NCBI RefSeq assembly: GCF_963678635.1
Contig: NC_087070.1
Coordinates: 13,600,640 to 13,664,639, forward strand
DNA length: 64,000 bases
Direction of reading: 5' to 3'
DNA from: Symsagittifera roscoffensis
Lineage: Eukaryota; Xenacoelomorpha; Acoela; Convolutidae
The notes beneath the pieces were generated by a model. That model made no database searches and was not told the DNA's origin. It saw only the letters and a list, made by a program, of their open reading frames with translations. A program made the translations under genes and the position numbers. Shown here piece after piece: positions 44,838 to 55,576 of this stretch. Positions within the stretch are counted from its first letter, which is position 1. Every line of letters begins with the position of its first letter.

Positions 44838-47186
44838 TTGGCTCGGATCAATTCGACCGGAGGGAGTAGAAAAAGGGCAACCGTGCCCGAATCCCTCGCC
44901 AACCGTCTAGGGCCCTTGGCAACGGAGACGGTTGGAGCCGCAACCGTTGCTCCAAGTTCAAACGTGAGAGACAGGCTAGGGACTGCTCCTCCTCCCAGGC
45001 CGCAATCGATTGGAAGCCGACTCGGGAGATCAAGGGAACAGAACAACAGGAAGAACTCCCAGACCGCGTCTAGGAGGAACGATCCGCCTGCCACGACAAA
45101 TCCTGCTTCGATAGCAGGACCGTCTACAAGTACCGTGCCAGCGGAGGGAATCGAATCAGGCAGCGGGCTGCTTTGGAATAGATCAGATCCTAGTCATTGG
45201 GGTCAGTATAAGACGGAAATGTCGGCGAAGTTGAACATGAATACTTTGACGTGTCGGGAGGACGTGATGAGAATGACTGGCGGAGAAAGGCCTACAGTAT
45301 CGCGACTTTATCGGATACCGGGCGTGGATTGGCTGCTAGCAGAGCAGGAGAAATTCAGCTCCTCGACCTCACTCCGACATGTAGATTTGAATGGATTACC
45401 TCATGACAATACCTTTGGACCTTTGAACACCCGGTCGCTCACCGATGTTCGAGATAGGACCCGGGAAAGGACACCACCTGCTCGCAAGGGCAATTTTCAG
45501 ACAGAGAACAAGCCCAATAACAAGCATCACAAGATGTACAGGCAGTTTGCTAAACCACCCGGTCAGACGCCTGGCGAGTATTCAAGGGACTACCCCCGAA
45601 CGACAACGGTGGTTGGAGACGATAAGAGATATGGGAAACTGAAGGCCCCAATAGGCGATGGCCTTTTTGCAGCTTATGATCCCTTGGATATGAAGGCTGC
45701 CAAGTATCTGATTGTGGCCGGCTCCGATTATCTCTACACGCCCCGTTCTCTCTTTTGGCCCGATGTGATTTTCTTGACGGCACCTAAATTGGACTGGGGA
45801 CAAGCAATCGGCATGATGATAAGTGTGCGAAGGCTGGTCAGTATGGAGCCACAGGTAATAGTGGTTGCAGGCTCAAATGATCATCTGCAAAGCAGGGGCT
45901 TATCGTCACGTCTGACGGATGGGTCGATCCCGAGTAACGAGGTTATAGGGGAGGCGATAATGACACTGCTCTCGGCGATGGCCGAGGTAGAGGCAGCAGC
46001 AAGACAACGCTTCACCATGAATGTGGTGAAGGTGATCTTTGTATTGTCACCAGGCTACGCTGCGTTGCCAGAACCCCTTCAATTTGTGTACACAATGGTC
46101 ACAACGATAGCAGAGGGGATATTCAACGTGATAATTCCTGCCCCGAACAGAGTAGTAGACCCAGATAATTACTACCCATCCCGATCTGAGCTTCCCGCCG
46201 TTTGGGCTGACATTTCGAATGCCATACAGGGGCTCAGAGATTGTAGCACAACTCGGTTGGTGCTAGATGAAATTCTGGGGTTGGAGCTGTCCAACTTCGC
46301 CAGATTACTGAAGTTAAGACCAGGGGTAGATGACGATCATCTGTTAGTACAACAGGTGGCTGATGATCTCTGGTTCAGACAGATGGATCAGGCAGAGAAT
46401 GAGCAGGGAAGGATGATCAGAAAGAACATGACGTCAGCGGAGGAGGACCTCATGGCAATGGCTCTGCGTACGAAGCCGCACATCAACGTATGGTTGTATT
46501 TGTCACCGAGGCTGTGCACCTTGGGCGAGGACGCGTTTGAGCATGCGCCGGCAATAATTAAAGAGATACACGCGTATCTAAAAAATCTATTTGATGCCCG
46601 GGAGTTAGCTGGAGGCAAGATGTTGAAACTGATGCAAGACGTAAACACGATGTCGCTGGACAAGTTCCAAGCTGACGTGCTGGCCACGAAGGCACAGTAT
46701 GAACGATCAGATGCTATCTTGGGTGGAATGGGAGTGGGATGGACGCCATCTTTCCTATCGACGTGCTATCCGAAGGCATCTAGGAACTTGATCGCGAGTT
46801 TCGTCAAGGACATCAGGAAGTTGTCGATTGGCCTAGTGCTAGCCTTATACGTGACATTTGGTCACGAAAACTTTGTGAAAGGACCGGCAAACCTCTTTAC
46901 CCAAGCGTTGGCAGATTTGAGATTGGACGGACTCCTGACTCTGATTGCCATGACCTACGGTCGACTGGGTGACTTGCTTGTGCTGTTGCGTTACCCTGAA
47001 CAACTACAGGGACCCAGTCGTGAGTTCAATGCACAGTTGAAAACCGCCTCACTCAAGAAGATGAAAGACTGGAGGACTCTCCTGCTTCAATACCTCTTGC
47101 AACAGAACAGAAGCGTCACGGGAAGCGTCACAAGGTGGCGACGAACGCAGGCGAATGTAAGCAGTATTGTGGCTTGCCCTTACTGA
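44838..47186 (+). pseudogene. second ORF, AGSND domain and helical region (right copy)
   Basis: This 782-codon piece has a Ser/Arg/Pro-rich linker for the first 250 residues. An alpha/beta-looking domain follows, with VIVVAGSNDHLQSRG at about residue 340 and FVLSPGYAALPEPLQ near 400, and a helical region runs to the end. AGSND resembles SGNH block III, so a second hydrolase-like fold is possible. No partner Ser block was identified. The left copy is broken within this region where this copy is intact. The last 20 residues are out of frame. Confidence 0.6.
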
Positions 47187-47527
47187 CGGACTTGGCTGTC
47201 ATGATGCGGATTGATCCGTTGGCTCTGGTCCACGGGCTGAGGGAATTCGTCACAGTGGTGTATAAACCGGTGATGTCTTTTGCGTTCCCGGATGTGCAAG
47301 TTAAAGCGTACAGGAATTCGGTGTTGTACGTCAACCTGGTCTCAGTCGTGGATTGTTCCGTGCTGAATTGGGTAGAGCAGAGTGAACTGAGAAGGCTGGC
47401 TAGCGACGATAGGCTGTTCGGAAGAATAGCAGAGCCAGGCTGGGTGTTGATGGACTTCAACAACCACTTCAAGTGCCGAATGGGCCGTGAGGAACTTTCT
47501 CATATCCAGTTCAACCCAAAACTTTAG
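47135..47527 (+). pseudogene. second ORF, segment after the AGSND domain, part 1 (right copy)
   Basis: This 130-codon piece is homologous to the first half of 8129-8821. It contains DFNNHFK and LSHIQFNPK. It is bounded upstream by a frameshift near 47120-47135 and downstream by a Trp-to-stop change at 47525. Its function is unrecognised. Confidence 0.5.
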
Positions 47528-47530
47528 AAT

Positions 47531-47941
47531 TTGAGACCAGTGGTGAAAGATACAGGAGAGGCTGTGGGAGTACCTCAATTACCAGGAGCCTACACCCACG
47601 CGAAAGAGAATCAGCAAACATGGCTTCCTGGGTCCAGGCCGCTGCCGGACCAATGCCCTCGATATCCACCGATAAGGAGGATGTTGTTGGGAGTCACATC
47701 TCCCATCATTGCCCCTCGCATCGGAGCAGCTCGTGACGCAGAGAAGAGAATGCTGAAGTGGAGTGGAGGGATGGAGCCGCGCTTCATCAGCTGGAACGCT
47801 GCCGCCGCGCACTCGTTTGACTTCTCATTCCCTGATGCTTGGAGCAGGAAAAAGATCAAGGCATACCCTCCAGGAGACCAGAGGTCTCGGCTGAAACGTG
47901 GAACGAAGTGTATTCTCCCACGGATGACTTATCGAGACTGA
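47531..47941 (+). pseudogene. second ORF, segment after the AGSND domain, part 2 (right copy)
   Basis: This 136-codon piece is the same frame as 47135-47527 after the stop, and matches the second half of 8129-8821. A one-base deletion near 47865 sends the last 25 residues out of frame; the true continuation is in 47839-49617. Confidence 0.5.
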
Positions 47942-49617
47942 AGTGGTCAGGAGAAGCGAAGGTAGTGATGCTGGAGGTGGCAAGGGAGAGCAGAGGAGGC
48001 TCATATATAACGATAGAAGACCTGGCTCCACATGGCGAGGAGTTAGTAGAATTCCTGGTGGATGGTGAATTGTTTTATCACGCAGGAGACATGACCGTCC
48101 CAGCTCGGCCGGACTCGGACATAGACTCACGACAAGGACCTTCAGGACCCAGGCCGAAACTTGATGCAGGTGATGATGAATTGATGGATCAGGACGATAA
48201 TGATGACGAGACCGGAAGTAAGACTGAAAAACCGGGAGATACCGATCTAGGAGCGTTGGAGAGGGACTTGCTAGAATACCGGTTCAGTGAAGACGACGAT
48301 GGGGAAGTCGATGGGAGTTTATTGCTGATGGCACCATCGTCCTTCATGTCTCCTACAAAGGAGGCGTCGGCCGATCTATCTCCGATGGACCCAATAAGCC
48401 AGGCTAGAGAGTGCCGAAGCAGGGATCCGCAGAGACTGCTTCATGAATCACCGAGGAGGAGGAAAATAGAAGAGTCAATGAAGATATCATTCCTCAGTAC
48501 GTTACCAGAAGAGGAATGCGAAAGATATCAAATGGAACTGGAAGGCAAGACAGGAGCAACCTGGAGCCGAGTGAACTTCATGGAAAAATCATGGGACGTG
48601 ATACGACGATATGGGACACAATCCATAATGAAGGTGGGATTGAATCAACCCATCATGCGTGAGGTCCTGGAGAAAATAGTGAACTCCATGGAGTCGGATG
48701 TTCTGACCGAGTCAGTTACAGAAGACAGTGCCGATGATCAGCAGGGCACAAAGAAGTTACTTGTTAGACGAGCCAAAAAAAGGCTGAAGAGACTGAAAGG
48801 AAAGTCAGGGAGTCGAGTCGTGAACCAGAGGGTGGTGAAGTCAAAAGCTAAGGCAGTGGTGACCTCTCTGATTAGTGCGGGTCGTTCAGGCGAGAGCGGG
48901 CAAGGAGATGGTGCGACACCAGCCGGGGGAGAAAAAGAAAACCTGATACCCCCTATGCTCTTGGCAGCTCTGACCATAACCGCCACAAGGTCGAAGAAGA
49001 CGGCGCGAACCCTGGCAGACACTAAGTTAGAAATGGAAATCCTCAGTCAATGTGGATCTGGAGGACTTGAAGATTATAGACCCTCGCGAATCAACATGGC
49101 CAAGTTGAAACTGGAAGGACAACTCGACGTGGTCGAGTACAGTCGAATAACTGTGCCAGAATCGGTCCACATGGGAGATCCGGCAGGGGGTTATGTGGAG
49201 ATGTTGAAAGCGAGGAACTCCGCGAGAGGGCACCTGATGGCTTGGAGCGAGAAGCTAGTCATGCAGGAATATCTGAAAGAGCTCACGGAGAAATCGAACT
49301 TAAATCGAAAAGAATACGGAACGGTAATGTCCTCTGAAGCGAACGAAGTCGGATTGGAAAAATTGCTAGAAATCTCCTGGAGGACGGCCCTCCAGAGATA
49401 CTTCGACGAGGCGATGCATGCACCTGCTACGGTGGCGGCATACCTGGCTCATCCTTGCGTGAGAACTGATCTGCAAGTACGGTTGGCTTGGTGCTTGATG
49501 GGCATCAAGAGAGCGGAGTATGAAGCCAGTAATGATTCGAAATCACGGGAACAGGAACTGGAGTTGATGGAGGCTCTGCGAGCGTTGATCTCGAAAGACG
49601 ATTCTGCGATAGCATAG
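47839..49617 (+). pseudogene. second ORF, large central segment (right copy)
   Basis: This 592-codon piece is homologous to the first 590 residues of 5291-8059. It has an acidic low-complexity region at about 80-150, a basic patch at about 295-325 (KKLLVRRAKKRLKRLKGK) and then globular helical sequence. It ends at a Trp-to-TAG change; the frame continues in 49654-51960. I do not recognise a family. Confidence 0.6.
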
Positions 49618-49653
49618 GCTAAGCGTAAGGATGCCCTTTGCTTTGTCAGGTTC

Positions 49654-51960
49654 GTGGTGGATCGTAACCCCACTCCTGTTTTGGGAGAATGCATAAAGAT
49701 CATTCGGCAGGAGGGAGTTGATTGTGAAAGGAACTTCCTTAGGGCACTCCTGGAACTATATCAGGACATGCCATTGACTGTGCCAAGCAAGGAGTCGAGT
49801 GATATGGAAAGCTATCGCAAGTTGGAAGAGGTGAGAAGATATTCCAACAAAGAATTGAAAGTGAGCCGAGAGTTGATTGAAGCGGTCAGAGGACAAAAAG
49901 AGTTTGCAACACTAGGGAAACTGAAGACGTTCCAATATGTGTCTGGCATACCGGGGATGGCGTATAATCCCTTCGTGAATGAAGAAGCCAGGGAAGCGTA
50001 CTTCGACTATGAGCAAGTCATGGTACTCAATTTCTGGGTCGAACGTATTAAAGAAACTGGGATGCTGATGGTGGAACAACCCAAGCTGGGAATTATTTTG
50101 GAAGAACGAGTGGTCGAACCTTCGGTTCCCGAGCTAAAGGGGCAAGTGAGTTTTGATTGTGGTTCTTGGGACGGTCCCTTGAAAACCAGTCTAGTGACGA
50201 TGTGGGAACTCATGAAGCCTTCTTGGTGCCCTCATCCTAATACCGGTTTAATCTGGGACATGACGGCGGATATTACGTTAGACCTAGATGATGATGCGAG
50301 TTTACATGATCTGGCCATGATACACCATCTGCTGGCCATGAAGTCGACGAAGCGGAAGAGCAATCCATCCACGGAGCTGCCTGAGGAAAGTCCATCGAGC
50401 GATTGGTTGAAGCAAGGCACATGCTTGGCTCAACAAAGTAGGATGGAAGGGCATGTTTGCAACTTGGGACACTGCCTGATTACGCTGAGCGAGCAGCATC
50501 GACAACTGGCACGATTGTACGGAAGATTGAGCATGTCAGATAAGAGTGCCATGGAGTTGGTTGCAGACTGCCATGGGGTGACGGACGTAAACCTGATCAC
50601 AGCCTTGGGATTTTGTAGCATGACGAGTTCGATAGAATCAATCGAGCGCCTGGAGCGTGCCCATGAGCTAGTGACGTCCCTCAGCGTGGAAATATTCTCT
50701 GGAGCATTACAGACAGAGCAGAAGATTGGGGGCTGGCGAGAAGCTCTAGAAAATGAAATGAATCTGAAGGATAGTGAAGCCTATCACAGACCTACTGGTT
50801 CAAAATATATGGTGGGTTCAAGCTCCGCGCCATACTGTAATAGCAAGTATCCTACGCACATGGTGGTAATGGATGCGAGGACGCAACAAGTATTGGTTGA
50901 CCAACTTTTCTCTGTGCCAAAGTGCGTGAGGTTGGCCAGAATGTCGGAAAGGTCATATGACTTGTTGGCAAAGATCTTTCGGGCAGTCCCGAAGAGATCC
51001 GAAGGCGAGTTGCAAGATGTTGTGGGTGAAGAGTTCATGAGACTGAACGAAGGCAATGTGAGTGAGTTCGAGAAACAGAAAGCGAGTGGAGCCTTACCCA
51101 CTGAACTCCCCACCATAGAAGAGAAAGGCGATTTACATAGAATCCTGATGGAAGTAGAACCGTTGCTGGGAGCCTCAGGGTATCGGACCCGAAGGAACAT
51201 AGTGAGGACCCATGGGGAGTATCCTTGCCACTGCTTGGCGCAGACGTTGTGGTACCCCAAACGCGGGAATCTGATCCTAGTATGGGACGTGGAGGAGTTG
51301 TACTCCACGGGGTTGCCCGATCAGAATCAACAAGTGTCAATCGTGGTGGTTAGCGCCATGCTAGCAGTGAGATGGTTGGAGGCTAACGCGGACACAAGTC
51401 AGCAGGAGACGGCCGTGCCGACTCCTGAGCAGCTGAGCAACGTGAAGATGAGTCGTGAATTGGATCTTTTCAGAACCACCTGCAAGGTTCTGAGGATACC
51501 TAAAGCCATTGAAAGAATATGGTCAAGGCAAAGATTGATGCCTTGGTTCCGTGCAGTGATGACATCATGGATGTATGAACGCGCGAAGCGTCACATGTCA
51601 AGGAACACGGAAGCCTATCAATCATTTCAGCTAGATATAGGACCAGGAGCCTATAAGAGAGCATTCTTGACGCACAGAAACGCAGTCACCACAGCGGTGA
51701 AGCGGGTAGCTGGAACGCCTTGTGTTACTGAAGATGAGAAGAAAGAGGTCTTAAGAGCTGACCTAGAACGAAACGTGAGCCTATGTCTTCACAACAGCTT
51801 TTGCAGGAACCGGGAGCAGAAGGTGAATGTGGACTTGCTACCTTGCTGCAAACCGAGGCTGTTGGAGCAGGAGAGTTGGGGCACGGCCCGCAACTCAATG
51901 GAAATGCTGGAGAAAGTGTTGGAAGACAGCGAAGATCAGGATGGAGAAGTGATGGAGTGA
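49654..51960 (+). CDS. second ORF, C-terminal segment (right copy)
   Basis: This 768-codon piece is the uninterrupted C-terminus. It is homologous to the end of 5291-8059 joined to 3981-5291 and shows that these are one protein. It is a large globular region with a GSWDGPLKTSLVTMWELMKP block, a CLAQ...HVCNLGHC stretch (possibly metal-binding), VRTHGEYPCHCLAQTLWYP and a Cys-rich tail. No known domain is recognised. It ends about 700 bp before the polypurine tract. Only short chance frames occur on the opposite strand. Confidence 0.65.
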   Translation: MVDRNPTPVLGECIKIIRQEGVDCERNFLRALLELYQDMPLTVPSKESSDMESYRKLEEVRRYSNKELKVSRELIEAVRGQKEFATLGKLKTFQYVSGIPGMAYNPFVNEEAREAYFDYEQVMVLNFWVERIKETGMLMVEQPKLGIILEERVVEPSVPELKGQVSFDCGSWDGPLKTSLVTMWELMKPSWCPHPNTGLIWDMTADITLDLDDDASLHDLAMIHHLLAMKSTKRKSNPSTELPEESPSSDWLKQGTCLAQQSRMEGHVCNLGHCLITLSEQHRQLARLYGRLSMSDKSAMELVADCHGVTDVNLITALGFCSMTSSIESIERLERAHELVTSLSVEIFSGALQTEQKIGGWREALENEMNLKDSEAYHRPTGSKYMVGSSSAPYCNSKYPTHMVVMDARTQQVLVDQLFSVPKCVRLARMSERSYDLLAKIFRAVPKRSEGELQDVVGEEFMRLNEGNVSEFEKQKASGALPTELPTIEEKGDLHRILMEVEPLLGASGYRTRRNIVRTHGEYPCHCLAQTLWYPKRGNLILVWDVEELYSTGLPDQNQQVSIVVVSAMLAVRWLEANADTSQQETAVPTPEQLSNVKMSRELDLFRTTCKVLRIPKAIERIWSRQRLMPWFRAVMTSWMYERAKRHMSRNTEAYQSFQLDIGPGAYKRAFLTHRNAVTTAVKRVAGTPCVTEDEKKEVLRADLERNVSLCLHNSFCRNREQKVNVDLLPCCKPRLLEQESWGTARNSMEMLEKVLEDSEDQDGEVME

Positions 51961-52661
51961 AAACTTGATTGTATTTGTGCGCTAAAACTTAAACCAATCA
52001 ACCAAGTTTTGATTATTGAACTTGTGAAACTTTCTGTTTTGATCTAGTTTGGTCAGACCAAACTTTGAAAATTGTTGCAATTGTTAAAATTGCTGAAATT
52101 GTTGATTTTAGTTATGGCTATTTATGTATGTATATAAGGAACATAGGTGAGTATATTTACCTATTTATTCACGACTGAAGTTTTTAACCTGTGTAAGACA
52201 CAAATTCACTGTGTGGCGACATAGTAAGTTTGAGTAAACTCGCTCGAGAAGGGTGGGTAACTCAATAACTTTCCTAGCCACGGAGTTTCTTAGTTTTAAT
52301 ATTGAAAGGACCGCATAAATGACTGATTATACTTGGTGAGTGAAGTTAAGTTAATTTTAACGGGTGCGTGGCCGTGCCACGTCCCACTTTTTAATCAGAA
52401 GCGAAAAGAAGTTTTATGGCAAAACGACGTAAGTAGTCAGAAAAGAAATTTTATCTAGGACACTCCTCATGGTGCAAATTTTGTGAAAATGTTGAAAGGC
52501 AGTGAGATGTAGTACGATGCCATTTGTGAACACGTAATGAGTTGAGGTGGAGTAGATAAATTTCATTTTCTTATGCAATTTGTAAGATTGATTACAGAAA
52601 ACTGGATAACTACTTGACGATAACCCGGTGTTATGCGATCAATAGGGACATTGATGGAGAC
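51961..52661 (+). other. 3' untranslated region of the right copy
   Basis: About 700 bp is homologous to 3248-3980. It is AT-rich with no conserved ORF. Confidence 0.6.
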
Positions 52662-52675
52662 TTGTCCGGGGAGTA
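52662..52675 (+). promoter_or_regulatory. polypurine tract of the right copy
   Basis: TTGTCCGGGGAGTA lies directly before the TGTGCC start of the 3' LTR. It is the expected plus-strand primer. Confidence 0.65.
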
Positions 52676-53542
52676 TGTGCCATTCGCACAACCTTCCGGC
52701 GACGTAAAAAGGACGGCTAAAGGCCTTATGAACGAAAAAGTGTTGCGAAGGAGGGTCAGAATGTTCTAGAATTTTTAATTTTAAAATTTCGATTGAAGGG
52801 TGAACATTTCTGAGAAATAGAAAAAAGACGGCCATTTTGAATAAAAAAGACGAAAAAGAGAACGACGCCAAAAATTGTGAAGAACAGTCGTACCAGAGAC
52901 AAGAAAATTACGAAGCCTCTTATCGTGGCAATAACTCACGATAAGAACCTTAGCGACGGATATTTGTGGAGAAGGAGGCTTCAGTGGGGGAAGAAATATA
53001 CCACGGAACCCTCCCGGGACACGAAATATAAGAGATAAGAGTGTTATCTGAAGAATATTACGGGAGCGGAGGCTTGGTCCCCCAGAGACTGTCTATGTGA
53101 AGGGACTATATAGACTGACTGTATAGCTGCTATAATGTCATAGATCTTAATTAACACCGTTATTATTTAATATTTCAGAGCATGAGTAGCTAGAAAAGGG
53201 AAAGGGTCAATCCATCTCCAATGGATTTAATATAAAACTGTCACACAAAAACATATTAAAATAGGTTGTTTGAGCCGTGTTTTTAATGACAATCACGTAG
53301 TCTGAGGATCCGAGACTCAGCTATGTGGTTGTGTTCGCATGTAAACGAAAGCTGATCAAAAGTCGTTTGACTGATGGCCTAAAAATGGTAACTTTTACTT
53401 TGCCCTAGACAGACCAGAAAATCAACTGGCAAGGTCGAGACGGTGAAAAACGAGTAGAATTAAGGTAACTGACGCCTGCCAGTCGTTGATAGGTACTTTT
53501 TTCTACGCTCCGTCGCTGTGTGATATTTGGGCGAATGTTACA
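52676..53542 (+). repeat. 3' LTR of the right copy
   Basis: This 867 bp LTR pairs with 26798-27678. It lacks 14 bp near its start and otherwise differs at about ten positions by eye. It ends GGGCGAATGTTACA at 53542, where AATATC-rich sequence begins. Confidence 0.9.
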
Positions 53543-54050
53543 GACTTCAATACAATATCAATATATTGAGCTCAATATCAATATCTTCCATTCAATATCA
53601 ATATCAATATCAATATCAAATAGGATGAAATTTCAATATCAATATCAATATCAATATCTAAAAGCTCAATATCTCAATATTATCACTATTTTAAGATACC
53701 AGAGACCAAATTCAATATTGAAAATTCGAAATATATAATTAAATTTGTTTAGTTTTTTTTGCAATGTAATTGTTTTTTGTTTAATTTGTTTAATTTTAAT
53801 GCTTGAGTGAGTTGAGTTGACTGTTTGACTTAGTCAGTCCATTGAGTTATCTTGAATTTTTATCACCATTTGTTTTATGTGTATGTGTTAAAACGTCACG
53901 TTTCAAGCAATGATACAAAATCCGTTTTTCTCAATATCTACAAAAAATTCAATATCAATATCAATATCTAGCCTTCAATATCTCAATATTAAAAATTCAA
54001 TATTGACATCGTCTCAATATTCAATATCTGATCATTCAATATATTGCAAT
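53543..54050. repeat. AATATC-rich simple repeat tract
   Basis: Runs of CAATAT/AATATC units at 53545-53730 and 53930-54045 flank a more normal AT-rich stretch. There is no coding content; the short ORF across it is repeat-derived. Confidence 0.8.
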
Positions 54051-54059
54051 CCCTGTCCG

Positions 54060-54146
54060 GCACCCATTTTTCGTTACTAAGGCCTTTATTCGTTTTTTTC
54101 TGTCCCGCCGGAAGGTCACGCTGTGCCAATCCGTCCGAATGGCACA
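54060..54146 (-). repeat. LTR end fragment of a related element
   Basis: The sense strand starts TGTGCCATTCGG at 54146, then has ACCTTCCGGCGGGAC and AAAGGCCTTAGTAACGAAAAA. It is recognisably the first 90 bp of the giant element's LTR, but diverged. The rest is absent. Confidence 0.65.
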
Positions 54147-54672
54147 CATTGATACGTTTTGTTCAATCAGTGCATCTGGCTAAGTTAATTTGTCTGTGTA
54201 AATCAGTATTACTTGCACATTTTTTTCTTTACTCGTTCCAAAATTTGAATTTGAAGAAAAACAAACATAAGCATGGAACTGGATTGATAAAGTTTTTGGG
54301 TACATTTACCGATAAGCAGGGGCGGATTTAGGGAGGGGGCGGACGCGCCTTCTTCTTCTTAGGGACTCGACGCCCTGCCGACCCATAGGGTCCCTCCTGT
54401 GGTACTTTTTAAGAAATCTACTTTTGTCCGATGGACCCTAAAAATTTTCTAAAGGTGCATTTGGCGCCAATGTATACAACTTTGAGGGGGAGCACGCGCC
54501 AAAAAAACGTGGTTTTCTTGTCAAAATTTTTCAAAAAATGTCAAAAAACGGCTTTTTTGACCTGTTTCGGCCAAAACAGCGTCTTTTTTGTGCTTTTTTG
54601 ACTTTCAGATCTTCTTGTGATTGGGTTTTGGTAATGGTTTTTCTGGAAAGCTAGTCATCATCATTATTCATT
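54147..54672. other. unassigned AT-rich sequence with a hAT-like terminus
   Basis: No supported gene. CAGGGGCGGATTTAGG at 54317 resembles terminal sequences of hAT-type DNA transposons, but no matching other end or transposase was found. Confidence 0.3.
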
Positions 54673-55576
54673 TGTGCCAGTCGGTCATATTCGGAAGTTT
54701 GACCTTGAGAGAAGCAAAAAACACTTGATTTTGGAGTGAAATTTAGTTTTTCAAAATTTCGAATGGAACCTGTCATGCACGATTTTCGCGCGATAACTGA
54801 AAATCAGAAAAGAGAAGTCAGAACGATCGAGTGACAATCGCGGGAAAGTTGCTAGAAAAATCAGTGGGAAATTGCTATTCGCAATTTCAGTAGCAATAAT
54901 AATCGAGAGTAGAGCTGTCCCATCTGAAACAGAGACGAGCGCATTCCCACGAACTGGATTGTTGTGACTGGAGTACTATTATTAACTGGACCAGAGTGAA
55001 CCTTCGGTGGAAAGGTGGACAGCTGGAGTGTCCCAATGGTTCACGAGAACTCACAGTCTAGAGTACAAACTTGTTCTTGTTATTAAAACTGACTAACATT
55101 AAACTCATTTTAGTTACTTTATTGATTCTTGAGTTGCTTACCGACTTATTTACTTCCTGGTTCTTGAGCGTGCTACAATGTGAGTACTAATTTAAATTTC
55201 TAGAGTGTGTTTTATAATTGTTATGTTGAGGTAAGGCGAGTTTTAGGTTGATCCATCTGAAATGGATCAAAGTTCCACTGTCTAATAAAAAGTAACATAA
55301 CGGATTGTTCCAACCCGGTTTTTAACGGCGTTCATGTATTTTGGGTATCTAGAGACCTAAGTATGGGGACGTTTCTAATTCTAGAGTGGGGGGATATTTT
55401 AGTAGTAGCCTTTAAGCTGTAATGGGTCGTAGTCTCATGTCGCAAGCGAACCGAATTGGCTCCGACTGATTTGAGGTACAAAAACACAAGAGATAGTGTC
55501 CCTGACTCTTGAGCCAATGGTTATAGGGCCTATTTTTCTTAAGCCTCATGTGTGACTGCAGTAGACGAATGTTACA
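54673..55576 (+). repeat. diverged solo-LTR-like sequence of the same superfamily
   Basis: The 3' part, from about 55200, aligns with the giant element's LTR: GATCCATCTGAAATGGAT, an ACTGTC.AATAAAAA.TAACAT stretch, GGTTTTTAACGGCG and the final GACGAATGTTACA. A TGTGCC at 54673 gives a plausible start and a normal length (904 bp), but the 5' half is too diverged to be sure. No exact target duplication was seen. Confidence 0.55.

Larger units (their letters stand above)
26798..53542 (+). mobile_element. right copy of giant Ty3/gypsy-type LTR retrotransposon
   Basis: This 26.7 kb element reads rightward and has the same plan as the left copy. It is longer because of an internal 2.5 kb tandem duplication across gag-pro-RT. 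Its own LTRs are about 99% identical apart from a 14 bp deletion, but are clearly more diverged from the left copy's LTRs, so this is a separate insertion of another subfamily member. The flanks (GAT before, GAC after) give no exact target duplication. It keeps one RT domain with YVDD, but stops and frameshifts break both giant frames. Confidence 0.92.

Noticed and set aside
2348-53542. A single DNA transposon with 25 kb terminal inverted repeats
   Set aside because: Each arm has its own pair of direct LTRs, primer site and polypurine tract, and the left arm's outer flanks match across the MITE. Two separate LTR elements explain the data better.
54317-54672. hAT-type DNA transposon starting CAGGGGCGG
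   Set aside because: Only one end-like sequence was seen; there is no inverted partner, 8 bp duplication or transposase.
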